Assembly (NCBI GenBank): GCA_025963725.1
Contig: JAOQAE010000002.1
Span: 633,221 to 697,220 of the forward strand
Length of the DNA stretch: 64,000 nt
Origin: Bacteroidota bacterium
GTDB lineage: Bacteria > Bacteroidota > Bacteroidia > 2-12-FULL-35-15
Reading direction: 5' to 3'
Each line of letters opens with the position of its first letter. Positions within the stretch are counted from its first letter, which is position 1. Position numbers and translations under genes: made by a program. Below are positions 9,415 to 18,884 of this stretch, in pieces. The notes under the pieces are model-generated. The model saw only the letters and a program-made list of their open reading frames with translations, searched no databases and was not told the origin of the DNA.

Positions 9415-9936
9415 ATGAAATTCAAGATCAGCCAATTTCCTTCAAAACTGCTCATCATCAGCTGCCTTTTTATAGCTGTTACGGCTTTTAGCCCGGCACA
9501 CCGCTTTTACCTGAGCCTTACGGAAGTGCGCATCGACAGTAAAAAGCAAACGCTGGACGTGAGCTGCAAGCTGTTCACGGATGACCTTGAAGATGCGCTC
9601 CTGAAAAAATACGGCAAAAAGGCCGACCTCTCTACCTCATCGAAGAACAAAGAAGTGCAGGCCCTTGTGAACAGGTACATCAATGAGAACTTTAAGGTGA
9701 ACGTTGGCGGAAAGCTGCAAACGCTTGCCTTTGTTGGCTTTGAGACCGAGGCTGACGCCACATGGTGCTACCTCGAGTCGGCGCCTTTTATCTCAAAAGG
9801 GAAAGTGAGCATTCTGAATACCTTGTTATATGACTATCTCCCGGAACAGTCGAACATGATCAATTGCTACTGGGATGATGTGGAAAAAAGCGCAAAGCTG
9901 GTGAACCCGGAGAAGATGACGGAGTTTGATTTTTAG
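9415..9936 (+). CDS. DUF6702-like exported protein
   Basis: A 173-residue protein with an N-terminal hydrophobic signal (about residues 10-22), followed by HRFYLSLTEVRID and LDVSCKLFTDDLEDAL, which match my recollection of the DUF6702 family of Bacteroidota. The longer ORF starts at 9358, but TAnnTTTG at 9402-9409 lies inside that extension, and the ATG at 9415 begins a proper signal peptide, so 9415 is chosen. The leader would then be very short. Function is unknown. A terminator follows at 9980. Confidence 0.75.
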   Translation: MKFKISQFPSKLLIISCLFIAVTAFSPAHRFYLSLTEVRIDSKKQTLDVSCKLFTDDLEDALLKKYGKKADLSTSSKNKEVQALVNRYINENFKVNVGGKLQTLAFVGFETEADATWCYLESAPFISKGKVSILNTLLYDYLPEQSNMINCYWDDVEKSAKLVNPEKMTEFDF

Positions 9937-9979
9937 AATTCACCACAGATTTCACAGATAGCACAGATTATTCTATAAC

Positions 9980-10011
9980 AAATGCCCCTGCAGACGATGC
10001 GGGGGCATTTT
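9980..10011 (+). terminator. Terminator after the DUF6702-like gene
   Basis: AATGCCCCTGC / GCGGGGGCATTTT hairpin with a T-run, 44 bp past the stop codon. It could also serve the convergent accA gene. Confidence 0.7.
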
Positions 10012-10019
10012 AGTTTTTG

Positions 10020-10052
10020 AGCCCTGTCAGGGTTTCAAACCCTGACAGGGCT
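10020..10052. repeat. 33-bp palindrome
   Basis: AGCCCTGTCAGGGTTT and its exact complement AAACCCTGACAGGGCT are separated by one base. It sits at the 3' end of accA and may act as its terminator or be a dispersed repeat. Confidence 0.7.
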
Positions 10053-10061
10053 ATATTATAA

Positions 10062-11018
10062 TTACGCTTCTTCTACCACACCCATTGCGCAGAATTTCTC
10101 GATGCGCAGGTCGACCCGCTTTTTAGGATCGAGCTTTTCGAGCTCGGCAATGTGCTTTTTGATCTCTTCCTTTACGGTCGCGAAAATTTCCTGGTGATTG
10201 TTATGCGCGCCTCCCAATGGCTCGGGAATAATGCCATCGATCAGCTTGTTGCCGAGCATGTCGGTAGCGGTAAGCTTCAGCGCTTCAGCCGCCCTTTCCT
10301 TATTATTCCAGTTTCTCCAGAGGATGGATGAGCAGGATTCAGGGGAAATTACGGAATACCATGTGTTCTCGAGCATCAGCACCTTGTCGCCGATCCCGAT
10401 CCCCAGCGCACCGCCGGATGCGCCTTCACCGATCACGATACAGATCACAGGCACTTTCAGCTGCGCCATCTCGAGCAGGTTACGTGCAATGGCCTCGCCC
10501 TGCCCGCGCTCTTCGGCTTCCAGCCCCGGATATGCACCCGGGGTATCAATTAAGGTAACAACAGGCTTGTTGAATTTTTCCGCCAGCTTCATCAGGCGCA
10601 ATGCCTTGCGGTAGCCTTCAGGGTTCGGCATCCCGAAATTACGGATCTGGCGCATCTTGGTGTTAATTCCTTTCTGCTGCCCGATGAACATTACCGTTTT
10701 ACCGTCAATGCTTCCGAAGCCGCCCACCATTGCCTTATCGTCCTTCACGGTACGGTCGCCATGCAGCTCCATAAATGTACCGTTTGTAATGTAATCAATA
10801 TAAGCAAGGGTATAGGGCCTGTCGGGGTGGCGCGATACCTGCACCCGCTGCCATGGCGTTAATTTACTGTAAATATCCGCGCGTGCCTCCCTGATCTTTT
10901 TCTCAATATCTTCCGCGGTTTTGGACACATCCACACCGCTCTTTTCCGCTACCTGCTGCACTTTTTCCAGCTGTTCCATCAGCTCCGCGATCGGCTTTTC
11001 AAAATCTAAATAGTTCAT
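10062..11018 (-). CDS. accA: Acetyl-CoA carboxylase carboxyltransferase subunit alpha
   Basis: A 318-residue protein with the AccA layout: an N-terminal helical region ([14 protein letters not shown]), the [12 protein letters not shown] and [16 protein letters not shown] segments, then the crotonase-fold core with [15 protein letters not shown] and [10 protein letters not shown]. It transfers the carboxyl group from biotin to acetyl-CoA, the first committed step of fatty-acid synthesis, together with AccD, which is not in this window. Length is normal. It stands alone between convergent and tandem neighbours. Confidence 0.97.
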   Translation of the reverse strand: MNYLDFEKPIAELMEQLEKVQQVAEKSGVDVSKTAEDIEKKIREARADIYSKLTPWQRVQVSRHPDRPYTLAYIDYITNGTFMELHGDRTVKDDKAMVGGFGSIDGKTVMFIGQQKGINTKMRQIRNFGMPNPEGYRKALRLMKLAEKFNKPVVTLIDTPGAYPGLEAEERGQGEAIARNLLEMAQLKVPVICIVIGEGASGGALGIGIGDKVLMLENTWYSVISPESCSSILWRNWNNKERAAEALKLTATDMLGNKLIDGIIPEPLGGAHNNHQEIFATVKEEIKKHIAELEKLDPKKRVDLRIEKFCAMGVVEEA

Positions 11019-11102
11019 TGTGCTAAACGTTGATTTGATTGAAGCGCTAAAATACGAAAAAAGCGTAAAATCCGCTCATTTTTATCTCCAGCCTCTAAAC
11101 CG

Positions 11103-12254
11103 CTATTGCTTTACCTGCAATTCAAGCGAGCTTTTCCCGGTACCCGAAAATGTATACACCTTATACGCCCTCACTTTTTTATATCCAACGCGCTTCACTT
11201 CCATATTGCCCACCCGTCCAACTACATCATCTCCCGGCTTGGACTCGAGGTAATCCTCTGTTAAAACAAACACTGTCCCGTTCAGCACTTTTATATCACG
11301 GATATGCTCTGCAGCGGGAATGAGCCCCAGCTCGCGTTCAAATGCCATGTCCTGTGAATAAATATTGATCCTGTTCTGATCCGAAATGCCGATCACCTTC
11401 TGCTCTTTTTCATCCACCGCAAAAAGCCCTGCTCCCGGCTTAAAGCGCGTCCACTCTATTTTAGTTACCGGGCTGTAAAAGCTGTAACCTTCCTGCGTAA
11501 CTATAAGCATGTTGTTCATCACTGCGAGATTTCCAAACTGGTTGTCCGATCTGATCTCCGGTTTCTGCCTGTTAGGATCTTCATACTTTCCCTGTTCAAG
11601 CGGAGTTTCCAGGATACTGAACGTTTTGAAATTATCGGTGCTCAGCTTCAGCTTATTGCCGAGTGAAGCAGCCATTCCCACCGACTGCCCGAGCGCCAAA
11701 TGCGCCATGCGCGATGAATTATTATACGGCGCCGACAGCTTTTTCCAGTGCTTTGCGAAATCACCGGAATAATAAATATTTCCGTCGGAGCCGCCCAGCC
11801 ATGCCTCGCCGCTGCTTTTTGCAATGCAGTCGTACACCCAGATCCCTTTTTTGCAGAACTCAACTGCCGACCAGGTACTGCCGCCGTCTTCCGTGAGGTA
11901 GATCATATTCGGATCGTCACTTTCCTTTCCAAGCAACTCTTTCCCGGTATAGCCGGAAATAAAGAATGTTTTTTCATTGAAGAAGCTGAGCCTTTCAATG
12001 TCGATGTGCTTTGCGCCGAAGTAATCCGGCTTTGGCTCAGGCAGCTTCAGCTTTACTTCCACATCGGTTTGCCCGGATGCGAGGCGATATACCAATCCTC
12101 CGTTATCGGCAAGCCACACGGAGCCGTCGGGGCTTACCGACAGCTCTTTGATCTCACCCTGTACCACTACATCGGAGATCTTTTGGGAATACACGGAACA
12201 TTGAACTGATAAGAAGAGGAGAGTTGCGGAAAGCGGGTTCTTGAATGTTATCAT
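11103..12254 (-). CDS. Secreted YCF48/BNR-like beta-propeller
   Basis: A 383-residue protein from the start at 12254. Its signal peptide MITFKNPLSATLLFLSVQCS is followed by ISDVVVQGEIKELSVSPDGS. Repeated motifs such as YLTEDGGSTWSAVEF, WLGGSDGNIYYSGDFAKHWK and YDCIAKSSGEAW are the sialidase/BNR or YCF48 propeller pattern. The open frame extends to 12704, but that extension lies antisense to ispE and lacks any domain, so it is rejected. The gene is divergent from ispE with 63 bp between starts. No catalytic residues are evident; a binding or scaffold role is likely. Confidence 0.8.
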   Translation of the reverse strand: MITFKNPLSATLLFLSVQCSVYSQKISDVVVQGEIKELSVSPDGSVWLADNGGLVYRLASGQTDVEVKLKLPEPKPDYFGAKHIDIERLSFFNEKTFFISGYTGKELLGKESDDPNMIYLTEDGGSTWSAVEFCKKGIWVYDCIAKSSGEAWLGGSDGNIYYSGDFAKHWKKLSAPYNNSSRMAHLALGQSVGMAASLGNKLKLSTDNFKTFSILETPLEQGKYEDPNRQKPEIRSDNQFGNLAVMNNMLIVTQEGYSFYSPVTKIEWTRFKPGAGLFAVDEKEQKVIGISDQNRINIYSQDMAFERELGLIPAAEHIRDIKVLNGTVFVLTEDYLESKPGDDVVGRVGNMEVKRVGYKKVRAYKVYTFSGTGKSSLELQVKQ

Positions 12255-12317
12255 AATTGTTGCTGCTAAAGAAAAAGAAATCAACTGCAATTTAATTTTT
12301 ATTTTCAACTTTGCAGC

Positions 12318-13142
12318 ATGATCACCTTCCCCAACGCGAAAATAAATATCGGCCTCAACATCATTGAAAAAAGGGATGACGGCTTTCATAACATCCAAAG
12401 CGTGATGTACCCGGTGAAGCTTTGCGATGCGCTTGAACTTACCGGGAATACCGATGCGGGCGCTCAGCGGATCACCTTCAGCTCTTCCGGGATCAGCATT
12501 CCGGGCGATGCCACCGACAATCTTTGCTACTATGCCTATCACCTTGTGGCGGCCGATTACCCGCTGCCGAATGTAAAGGTCCATCTTCACAAGCACATCC
12601 CGATCGGTGCCGGGCTGGGCGGCGGATCCTCCGACGCGGCTTTTTTTATCCGCCTGCTGAACGACAAGTTCGAGCTCGGGATCAGCTGGGGTGAAATGCA
12701 TCATTATGCACGGCAGCTGGGGAGCGACTGCTCATTCTTCATCAGCAACAAGCCTGCTTTTGCGGAAGGCCGGGGCGACCAGTACGAATCAATGAATATC
12801 AGCCTTGCCGGTTATCACCTGGCGCTGATCTACCCGGAGATCCATATCAACACGGCAAAGGCATACAGCGGCGTGAAACCGAAAATGCCTCTGCGCTCTC
12901 TGGAAGATGATATCCAGAACCTGCCCATTGAGCAATGGAAGGAATTCATCCATAATGATTTTGAAGATTCGATCTTTCCGCAGTTCCCGGAAATAAAAGC
13001 GATCAAGGAAATGCTGTACGCTGAAGGCGCTGTGTATGCAGCCATGAGCGGCAGCGGATCAACGCTGTACGGGATCTTTAAAAACAAAACAGCCCTGAAA
13101 GATTCATTTCAAGGCTGCTTTGTGTTTGAAGGTGAGTTGTAA
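12318..13142 (+). CDS. ispE: 4-diphosphocytidyl-2-C-methyl-D-erythritol kinase
   Basis: A 274-residue GHMP kinase. It has NAKINIGLNI (6-15) with the conserved Lys, the ATP-binding glycine motif PIGAGLGGGSSDAAF (95-109) and the C-terminal SGSGSTLYGIF segment. The enzyme phosphorylates CDP-methylerythritol in the MEP isoprenoid pathway. Length and motif order are normal. The promoter probably lies in the short gap shared with the divergent propeller gene (CAACTTTG just before the start). It is followed by a repeat-rich spacer. Confidence 0.96.
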   Translation: MITFPNAKINIGLNIIEKRDDGFHNIQSVMYPVKLCDALELTGNTDAGAQRITFSSSGISIPGDATDNLCYYAYHLVAADYPLPNVKVHLHKHIPIGAGLGGGSSDAAFFIRLLNDKFELGISWGEMHHYARQLGSDCSFFISNKPAFAEGRGDQYESMNISLAGYHLALIYPEIHINTAKAYSGVKPKMPLRSLEDDIQNLPIEQWKEFIHNDFEDSIFPQFPEIKAIKEMLYAEGAVYAAMSGSGSTLYGIFKNKTALKDSFQGCFVFEGEL

Positions 13143-13285
13143 AGGCTTACTTTTTCTCGCAAAGACGCGAAGCACGCAAAGGTTTCTCGCAGAGAACGCA
13201 GAGTGCTATGCGGGTTGTCGGTTCGAACTGTCACCCTGAGCGGGGCCAAAGGGCGAGAACGCGTGTGGGTTGTTACCATTTGTGT

Positions 13286-13430
13286 GTAATGGTACGCTGA
13301 TTATTTAGGATGTTTATGATTAAAAATTATGATCGTCTGCGACGCTTATGATTGATTAGGATTGACATGCTGTGCGGTTGTCAGTTCGAGTATCCTTCCC
13401 TTTCGGGAAGGATGTATCGAGAACGTGCGG
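13286..13430. repeat. Inverted distal copy of the composite intergenic repeat
   Basis: Read in reverse complement, this segment matches about 111-262. The shared order is TGTCAGTTCGAG...TGTATCGAGAACG, then the CGACGCTTATGATTGATTAGG module, then ATGTTTATGAT...GGTACGCTGAT. In this copy the hairpin is CCTTCCC/GGGAAGG instead of TTTTTCC/GGAAAAA, a compensatory change that preserves pairing. The rest of 13143-13500 holds CGCAAAGACGCGAAG-type repeats and no gene. Confidence 0.8.
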
Positions 13431-13495
13431 GGGATGGTACGGGATGACGGATCCGGCGATAACAAATTCAAGCAGCGGAATGAAAATCCGGAAAT

Positions 13496-13530
13496 AAAAA
13501 CGCCGCTCCATATTCGGAGCGGCGTTAAAT
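13496..13530 (-). terminator. carB terminator
   Basis: AACGCCGCTCC / GGAGCGGCGTT hairpin flanked by A- and T-runs, 20 bp beyond the carB stop codon on the minus strand. Confidence 0.75.
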
Positions 13531-13548
13531 TTATTCGTAAAATGACCG

Positions 13549-16368
13549 CTACTTACTCAGATACAAATTCCTTTCGGAGTATATAGTATGGAAGAACTCA
13601 TCGGTAAGGTCGTCGATGAAGTAGATCGCCTCGCCGGTTGATTTCATCTCAGGGCCAAGCTCCTTGGTCACTTCTGGGAACTTCTCATAAGAGAATACGG
13701 GAATTTTGATCGCATATCCCTTTTTACGCGGATTGAAATTGAAATCCTTCACTTTCTTTTCACCGAGCATTACCTTGGTTGCATAATTCACGTAAGGCTC
13801 ATCGTATGCTTTCGCGATGAACGGCACGGTGCGGGATGCACGCGGGTTGGCCTCGATGATATATACCACTTCATTCTTGATGGCGAACTGGATGTTCAGC
13901 AGTCCGACAGTTTTCAAAGCAATTGCGATCGTTTTTGTATGCTCTTCGATCTGCTTCATTACATTTTCGCTAAGGTCGAACGGAGGCAACACCGCGTAAG
14001 AATCGCCGGAGTGAATGCCTGCAGGCTCGATGTGCTCCATGATCCCGATGATGTAATTATCGGTTCCGTCGCAAATGGAATCCGACTCCGCTTCTATCGC
14101 ACCTTCCAGGAAATGATCCAGCAATACCTGGTTGCCCGGGTGATCCTTCAGCAGGTTCACCACATGCTGCTCCAACTCCTGCTCATTGATCACGATCTTC
14201 ATGCTTTGTCCGCCGAGCACATACGAAGGACGCACCAGCAGCGGGAAACCTAATCGTTTTGACAATTCCACAGCCTGCTCCGCATCTTCGATCACGCCAA
14301 ACTCCGGGTAAGGAATTTTGTTCTCTTTCAACAGGTTTGAAAAGCTTCCGCGATCTTCGGCAAGGTCCAGCGATTTATAATCGGTACCGATGATCTTAAT
14401 TCCGTAGCGCTCCAGCTTCTCCGCCAGCTTTAAGGCTGTTTGTCCGCCGAGCTGCACGATCACGCCTTCCGGCTTTTCATTCAGGATGATGTCGTAAATA
14501 TGTTCCCAGAACACGGGCTCGAAATATAATTTATCGGCCACATTGAAATCCGTGGAAACGGTTTCAGGGTTACAGTTGATCATGATGGTCTCGTAGCCGC
14601 ATTCCTTCGCGGCAAGCACGCCGTGCACGCAGCTGTAATCGAACTCGATCCCCTGGCCGATGCGGTTGGGGCCGCTTCCGAGCACTACGATCTTCTTTTT
14701 ATCCGATGCTATGGATTCATTCTCATCTTCGAAGGTGCTGTAGTAATAAGGTGTTTTCGCTTCGAACTCCGCGGCGCAGGTATCCACCAGCTTGTAAACG
14801 CGCTTAATGTTCAGCTCGTTCCTGCGGTTGAACACTTCGCTTTCGAGGCAGCGCAGCAAATGCGCGATCTGGCGGTCGGCATAGCCCTTTTGCTTCGCTT
14901 CGTAGAAGAGGTCGCGCGGCAGGTCCTTCAATGTATATTTTGAGATCTCATTTTCCAGGAGGATCATTTCCTCGATCTGGTTCAGGAACCATGGATCGAT
15001 GCGGGTGAGCTTCTGGATGGTTTTGATGGAGATCCCTAATTTGATCGCGTCGTAAATATGGAACAGCCTGTTCCAGCTCGGGCGCTCAAGGCTTTTCAAT
15101 AATTCATCCTGGTTGGTTACTTCCCTTCCGTCGGCGCCAAGCCCGTTGCGCTTTATCTCCAGCGACTGGCAGGCTTTCTGCAACGCTTCCTGGAAACAGC
15201 GGCCGATACCCATTACTTCGCCCACCGATTTCATCTGGAAGCCCAGCTCGCGGTTCGCACCTTTGAACTTATCGAAGTTCCAGCGCGGGATCTTAACTAT
15301 TACATAATCCAGCGTAGGCTCAAAAAATGCGGAAGTCGATTTGGTGATCTGGTTCTCGAGCTCATCGAGGTTATAGCCGATGGCCAGCTTGGATGCGATC
15401 TTCGCGATCGGGTAGCCGGTGGCTTTGCTCGCCAGCGCGGAAGAGCGGGATACGCGCGGGTTGATCTCGATGGCAATGATCTCTTCCGAATCATCGGGGT
15501 TTACGGCAAACTGCACGTTGCAGCCTCCTGCAAAATTACCGATGCTGCGCATCATCATGATGGCCATGGTGCGCATTTTCTGGAAGGTGGAATCGGATAA
15601 TGTCATTGCCGGCGCAACGGTGATGCTGTCGCCGGTATGCACGCCCATCGGGTCGAAATTCTCAATGGAGCAGATGATGGTAACATTGTCGTTATTGTCG
15701 CGCAGGAGCTCCAGCTCGTATTCCTTCCAGCCAAGAACGGCCTTATCGATCAATACTTCATGGATAGGAGACGTATGCAGCCCGCGGTCGAGCAGCTTAT
15801 CGAAATCTTTTTTATCATACACCACGCTGCCGCCGCTGCCGCCCAGTGTGAACGAAGGACGGATCACCAGCGGGAAGCCGAAATCCTGGGCAATCTCTTT
15901 CCCTTCGAGGAAGGAGCGGCAGATCTTTGAAGGCGCCATTCCCACACCGATGGACTCCATGCGTGCACGGAACTTATCTCGGTCTTCGGTCACTTCAATG
16001 GCATCAATATCAACACCGATCATGCGGATGCCGTACTTTTTCCAAATGCCCATCTCATCGCATTTCATAGCGAGGTTGAGCGCAGTTTGTCCGCCCATGG
16101 TCGGTAACACGGCATCAATGTCCTTATTCTCTTCAAGGATCTTAACGATGGATTTCACTTCCAGGGGCAGCAGGTATATGTTTTCAGCAGTCACCTTATC
16201 GGTCATGATGGTGGCCGGGTTGGAATTGATGAGGGTAACCCGGATGCCTTCTTCCTTTAAGGAGCGGGCAGCCTGGGATCCGGAATAATCAAATTCGCAG
16301 GCCTGGCCGATGACGATGGGGCCGCTTCCGATGATGAGCACTGACTTTATGGAATTATCTCTTGGCAT
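13549..16368 (-). CDS. carB: Carbamoyl-phosphate synthase large subunit, short form
   Basis: A 939-residue protein with two homologous ATP-grasp halves. Each begins with a GSGP nucleotide motif (LIIGSGPIVIGQACEFDYSG near residue 10 and LGSGPNRIGQGIEFDYS near 560), and each has a GDS motif (HTGDSITVAP, HSGDSYAVLP). It makes carbamoyl phosphate for pyrimidines and arginine with CarA, which is not in this window. The E. coli protein has about 1073 residues; the missing C-terminal part is most of the regulatory MGS domain. The protein ends cleanly at FFHTIYSERNLYLSK and a terminator follows, so this looks like a natural short form. From memory, short CarB is usual in Bacteroidota. Confidence 0.95.
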   Translation of the reverse strand: MPRDNSIKSVLIIGSGPIVIGQACEFDYSGSQAARSLKEEGIRVTLINSNPATIMTDKVTAENIYLLPLEVKSIVKILEENKDIDAVLPTMGGQTALNLAMKCDEMGIWKKYGIRMIGVDIDAIEVTEDRDKFRARMESIGVGMAPSKICRSFLEGKEIAQDFGFPLVIRPSFTLGGSGGSVVYDKKDFDKLLDRGLHTSPIHEVLIDKAVLGWKEYELELLRDNNDNVTIICSIENFDPMGVHTGDSITVAPAMTLSDSTFQKMRTMAIMMMRSIGNFAGGCNVQFAVNPDDSEEIIAIEINPRVSRSSALASKATGYPIAKIASKLAIGYNLDELENQITKSTSAFFEPTLDYVIVKIPRWNFDKFKGANRELGFQMKSVGEVMGIGRCFQEALQKACQSLEIKRNGLGADGREVTNQDELLKSLERPSWNRLFHIYDAIKLGISIKTIQKLTRIDPWFLNQIEEMILLENEISKYTLKDLPRDLFYEAKQKGYADRQIAHLLRCLESEVFNRRNELNIKRVYKLVDTCAAEFEAKTPYYYSTFEDENESIASDKKKIVVLGSGPNRIGQGIEFDYSCVHGVLAAKECGYETIMINCNPETVSTDFNVADKLYFEPVFWEHIYDIILNEKPEGVIVQLGGQTALKLAEKLERYGIKIIGTDYKSLDLAEDRGSFSNLLKENKIPYPEFGVIEDAEQAVELSKRLGFPLLVRPSYVLGGQSMKIVINEQELEQHVVNLLKDHPGNQVLLDHFLEGAIEAESDSICDGTDNYIIGIMEHIEPAGIHSGDSYAVLPPFDLSENVMKQIEEHTKTIAIALKTVGLLNIQFAIKNEVVYIIEANPRASRTVPFIAKAYDEPYVNYATKVMLGEKKVKDFNFNPRKKGYAIKIPVFSYEKFPEVTKELGPEMKSTGEAIYFIDDLTDEFFHTIYSERNLYLSK

Positions 16369-16505
16369 ATAGTAATTGTTGAAAAAATGAAGAATCGAAG
16401 AACTTACGGATTGTTTTACTGCCCACGAAAATACTCAGAATAGCGGGCCTGACTCAAAAAATGTATTAACAAGTTTTCAAAATTGCGCGCTTACAAAAAA
16501 AGCAT

Positions 16506-16539
16506 AAAAAAAGCCTTCCCGGAAACGGAAAGGCTTTTA
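16506..16539 (-). terminator. rpmH terminator
   Basis: AAAAGCCTTCC / GGAAAGGCTTTT hairpin directly downstream of the rpmH stop codon on the minus strand, with T-runs in both orientations. Confidence 0.75.
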
Positions 16540-16561
16540 TATAATGAATTGTGATCCAAGT

Positions 16562-16717
16562 CTATTTATGTGTTTTTTCGTCAGAAACGGTTAATTTCCT
16601 TCTTCCTTTAGCCCTGCGGGATTTTAAAACTCTGCGGCCATTGGCAGACGCCATTCTTTCACGGAAACCGTGCTTGTTTCTTCTTTTCTTTTGCGATGGT
16701 TGGAATGTACGTAACAT
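16562..16717 (-). CDS. rpmH: 50S ribosomal protein L34
   Basis: A 51-codon reading frame on the minus strand starting [18 protein letters not shown] and continuing with [20 protein letters not shown]. This is the L34 signature: TFQPS, the basic HGFRxRM loop and the RRxKGR tail. L34 is a small, highly basic protein of the large ribosomal subunit. The gene is often near dnaA/rnpA in other bacteria, but here it stands alone between pgi and carB, with its own terminator. Confidence 0.97.
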   Translation of the reverse strand: MLRTFQPSQKKRRNKHGFRERMASANGRRVLKSRRAKGRRKLTVSDEKTHK

Positions 16718-16871
16718 TTTATCTATGTTTTGCGCCTTTCCCAGTGGAAAGACAAATTAATATTTCTTTTTTTCGCCCTCTTATTTCTAAATCGGGATGC
16801 AAAGATAAAAAGTTTTTCTGTTCCGCAAACTTTTTCTTTTAAAAATCGGGGTGTTTATCACGCTTTTCAAA

Positions 16872-16902
16872 TAAAAAGGCCATCCCGATGGTACGGATGG
16901 CC
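16872..16902 (-). terminator. pgi terminator
   Basis: On the minus strand GGCCATCCGTACC / ATCGGGATGGCC is followed by TTTTTATTT, 20 bp past the pgi stop codon. Confidence 0.75.
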
Positions 16903-16923
16903 TCCATTACATGATCAATGTGT

Positions 16924-18774
16924 TTATTTTTTTTGGTTTTGAGCTTCAGAGCTGCTTACCGAAGGCTCCTGGAGAAATACCAACGCCTCCTGCACCTTTT
17001 TGCTGTTGCGCTCGGCCAGCACCGTGGCAGGCTGCTTCTTTCTGCCCGCCGCCGTTCTCTTCCCCGCGATCTTTGCCGGCGGCTGCAGCGTATCCACCAC
17101 TCTTTTAAATGTTTCCAGCCCCTGGATAAAATCTTCGCCAAGGTCTACCAGCACCACTTTACGGTTGTGCTTCGTTAAGGCCTGCATATCGCCGATGGCC
17201 TGCGCCCTTTTCAGCATTCCAAAGGTGTAGTTATGCTCGGGGATGTGAATATCGACGGTTGAATTGCAGATGAACTGGATAAAATAGCCTGTATTCGGCC
17301 CGCCTTTGTGAAACTGGCCGGTGGAATGGAGGTACCTTGGCCCGAACTGCACGGAAACCGGCAGCTCCAGGTTATTCTGCACTGTTTTTTTCATATTGTT
17401 GAGCAGCTGCTCCACTTCCGGGTCTTCCGGCAGGTAAGCCTGGAAAGCAACATAATCGCCGGGCTTTGCCTTGGCCAGCAGCTCTTCGAGGGTGAGCTTG
17501 CCATTCTCTTTTTTAGGCCCGCCATAATAGCTGATGCCATCGGAGCTCAGCGAAGGCTCCATTTTCGGAAGCTCTCCATCCCTCTCCACCTGCTTCAGCA
17601 GGCTATCGGTATATTTTTTACTTTCCTGCACATTCGGCTGGTCAAAGGGATTGATATCCAGCAGGGCGCCTGCCACTGCCGTTGCGATCTCCCACCTGAA
17701 AAATTCCCTGCCCAGGTCGAGGGCATCCTTCATCAGGATATTGATCAGCGGGTATTTCATTGCTATAAGGTCGGAAGGCATCATGGACTGCTGATCGTTT
17801 TCTTCCCCACAAAAGCCATACTTCACAAAAAAGCGGTCTTTGCCATACGCTTTTGTACTGCACAGCGGCAACCCGTTGAAAGGCAGAATTCCCTTGCCTT
17901 CCTTGCCGGTGCTTTCAGCAACCAGCTGCTCCAGCCAGAGCCCGAACGAATCGAGCTCTTCCGGCATAAGATAGCTGAGCTTGTCGCAGCCCTTTGCCGA
18001 CATTTCGGCCATCGCCGCGCCAAGCATTACACCTGTATTTTCAAGCGCCGGAACCAGCGGCCCGCAGGAAACGGCCATTGCCTTTGCACGCAGCAGCACT
18101 TCCTTCACATTAATGCCCATAAGGGCTGCAGGCACTATCCCGAAATACGACAAGGCAGAAAAGCGGCCGCCCACATCGGTAAAGTTGACAAATGTTTTAC
18201 GGAATTTTTTTCTCGCGGCAAGCTGCAGCAATGGCGATCCCGGGTCGGTAATGGCAATAAAGTTCTCGCCGGCCCGCTCTCTTTTGCCTGCTGCCACCCT
18301 GTAATAAAAATATTCATAAAAAGCCATGACTTCGGCTGTTGAGCCCGATTTGCTGGAAACGATGAAGAGTGTGGAAGGCAGATCGAGGCTGTTCTCTATT
18401 TGCTTGATGGTTTCCGGCTCGGTTGTATCCAGCACGGTAAGCCTGATCCCGTTTAAGGAATCGCCGAATGTTTTCTGGAATACCAGCGGTGCAAGGCTGC
18501 TGCCGCCCATCCCGAGCAGCACCACGTGGGTAAAGCCGGCGGTGCGGACCTCCTTGCAGAAATCGTTGATCGCAGGAAGCGCCTGCAGCATTTTATCGGG
18601 CAGCTCCAGCCATCCCATTAACAGGTCTGAGCTGTTTGTGCCTTTTTTATAAAGGCTTTCATCCTTTTGCCACAAACGCTGCACAAAATTGCTGTTATCC
18701 ATCAGCTTTAGCCTTACGGCAAGCCTTCTTTCATATTTTCCGAGCGATAATCGGAGTCCGTTTCCTGCTTCCAT
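16924..18774 (-). CDS. pgi: Phosphoglucose isomerase of the Tal-Pgi type (no transaldolase part)
   Basis: A 616-residue sugar isomerase. Near the N terminus it has MGGSSLAPLVF and FIVSSKSGSTAEVMAF, the SIS-fold phosphosugar-binding loops, then TDVGGRFSALS and LPEELDSFGLWLEQL. It resembles the C-terminal half of bifunctional transaldolase/phosphoglucose isomerase proteins more than classical Pgi. The last 50 residues are Lys/Ala/Ser-rich. It interconverts glucose-6-P and fructose-6-P. The frame is open to 18798, but a TAATTTTG box covers that point, so the Met at 18774 (MEAGNGLRLSLG) is preferred. The promoter belongs to the 21-bp-phased family shared with the polysaccharide genes. Confidence 0.85.
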   Translation of the reverse strand: MEAGNGLRLSLGKYERRLAVRLKLMDNSNFVQRLWQKDESLYKKGTNSSDLLMGWLELPDKMLQALPAINDFCKEVRTAGFTHVVLLGMGGSSLAPLVFQKTFGDSLNGIRLTVLDTTEPETIKQIENSLDLPSTLFIVSSKSGSTAEVMAFYEYFYYRVAAGKRERAGENFIAITDPGSPLLQLAARKKFRKTFVNFTDVGGRFSALSYFGIVPAALMGINVKEVLLRAKAMAVSCGPLVPALENTGVMLGAAMAEMSAKGCDKLSYLMPEELDSFGLWLEQLVAESTGKEGKGILPFNGLPLCSTKAYGKDRFFVKYGFCGEENDQQSMMPSDLIAMKYPLINILMKDALDLGREFFRWEIATAVAGALLDINPFDQPNVQESKKYTDSLLKQVERDGELPKMEPSLSSDGISYYGGPKKENGKLTLEELLAKAKPGDYVAFQAYLPEDPEVEQLLNNMKKTVQNNLELPVSVQFGPRYLHSTGQFHKGGPNTGYFIQFICNSTVDIHIPEHNYTFGMLKRAQAIGDMQALTKHNRKVVLVDLGEDFIQGLETFKRVVDTLQPPAKIAGKRTAAGRKKQPATVLAERNSKKVQEALVFLQEPSVSSSEAQNQKK

Positions 18775-18797
18775 TTGAATTCTTTTTAAAATTTCCA

Positions 18798-18884
18798 CAA
18801 AATTATCGCAGTAAAAAGCTATGCCAGCCTGTTTTCGATAAATACGGAAGATTTATAGCCCGGAGGAGAAAAATTATCGCCGCT
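18798..18884 (-). promoter_or_regulatory. 21-bp-phased activator-type array and -7 box for pgi
   Basis: Plus-strand units TTCGATAAA (18834), ATAGCCCGG (18855) and ATCGCCGCT (18876) lie exactly 21 bp apart. On the minus strand they read AGCGGCGAT, CCGGGCTAT and TTTATCGAA toward pgi. A 28-bp gap leads to TAATTTTG (18798-18805). Confidence 0.75.

Noticed and set aside
12255-12704. N-terminal extension of the propeller gene
   Set aside because: It lies antisense to ispE, has no domain, and a signal peptide begins at 12254.
15419-16288. 289-codon plus-strand ORF
   Set aside because: It is antisense to carB, whose motifs are unmistakable.
13549-16368. carB as a broken gene
   Set aside because: It is short only at the C-terminal regulatory domain, has a clean end and terminator, and both catalytic halves are intact.
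17308-18342. 344-codon plus-strand ORF
   Set aside because: It is antisense to pgi; no domain or start context was found.
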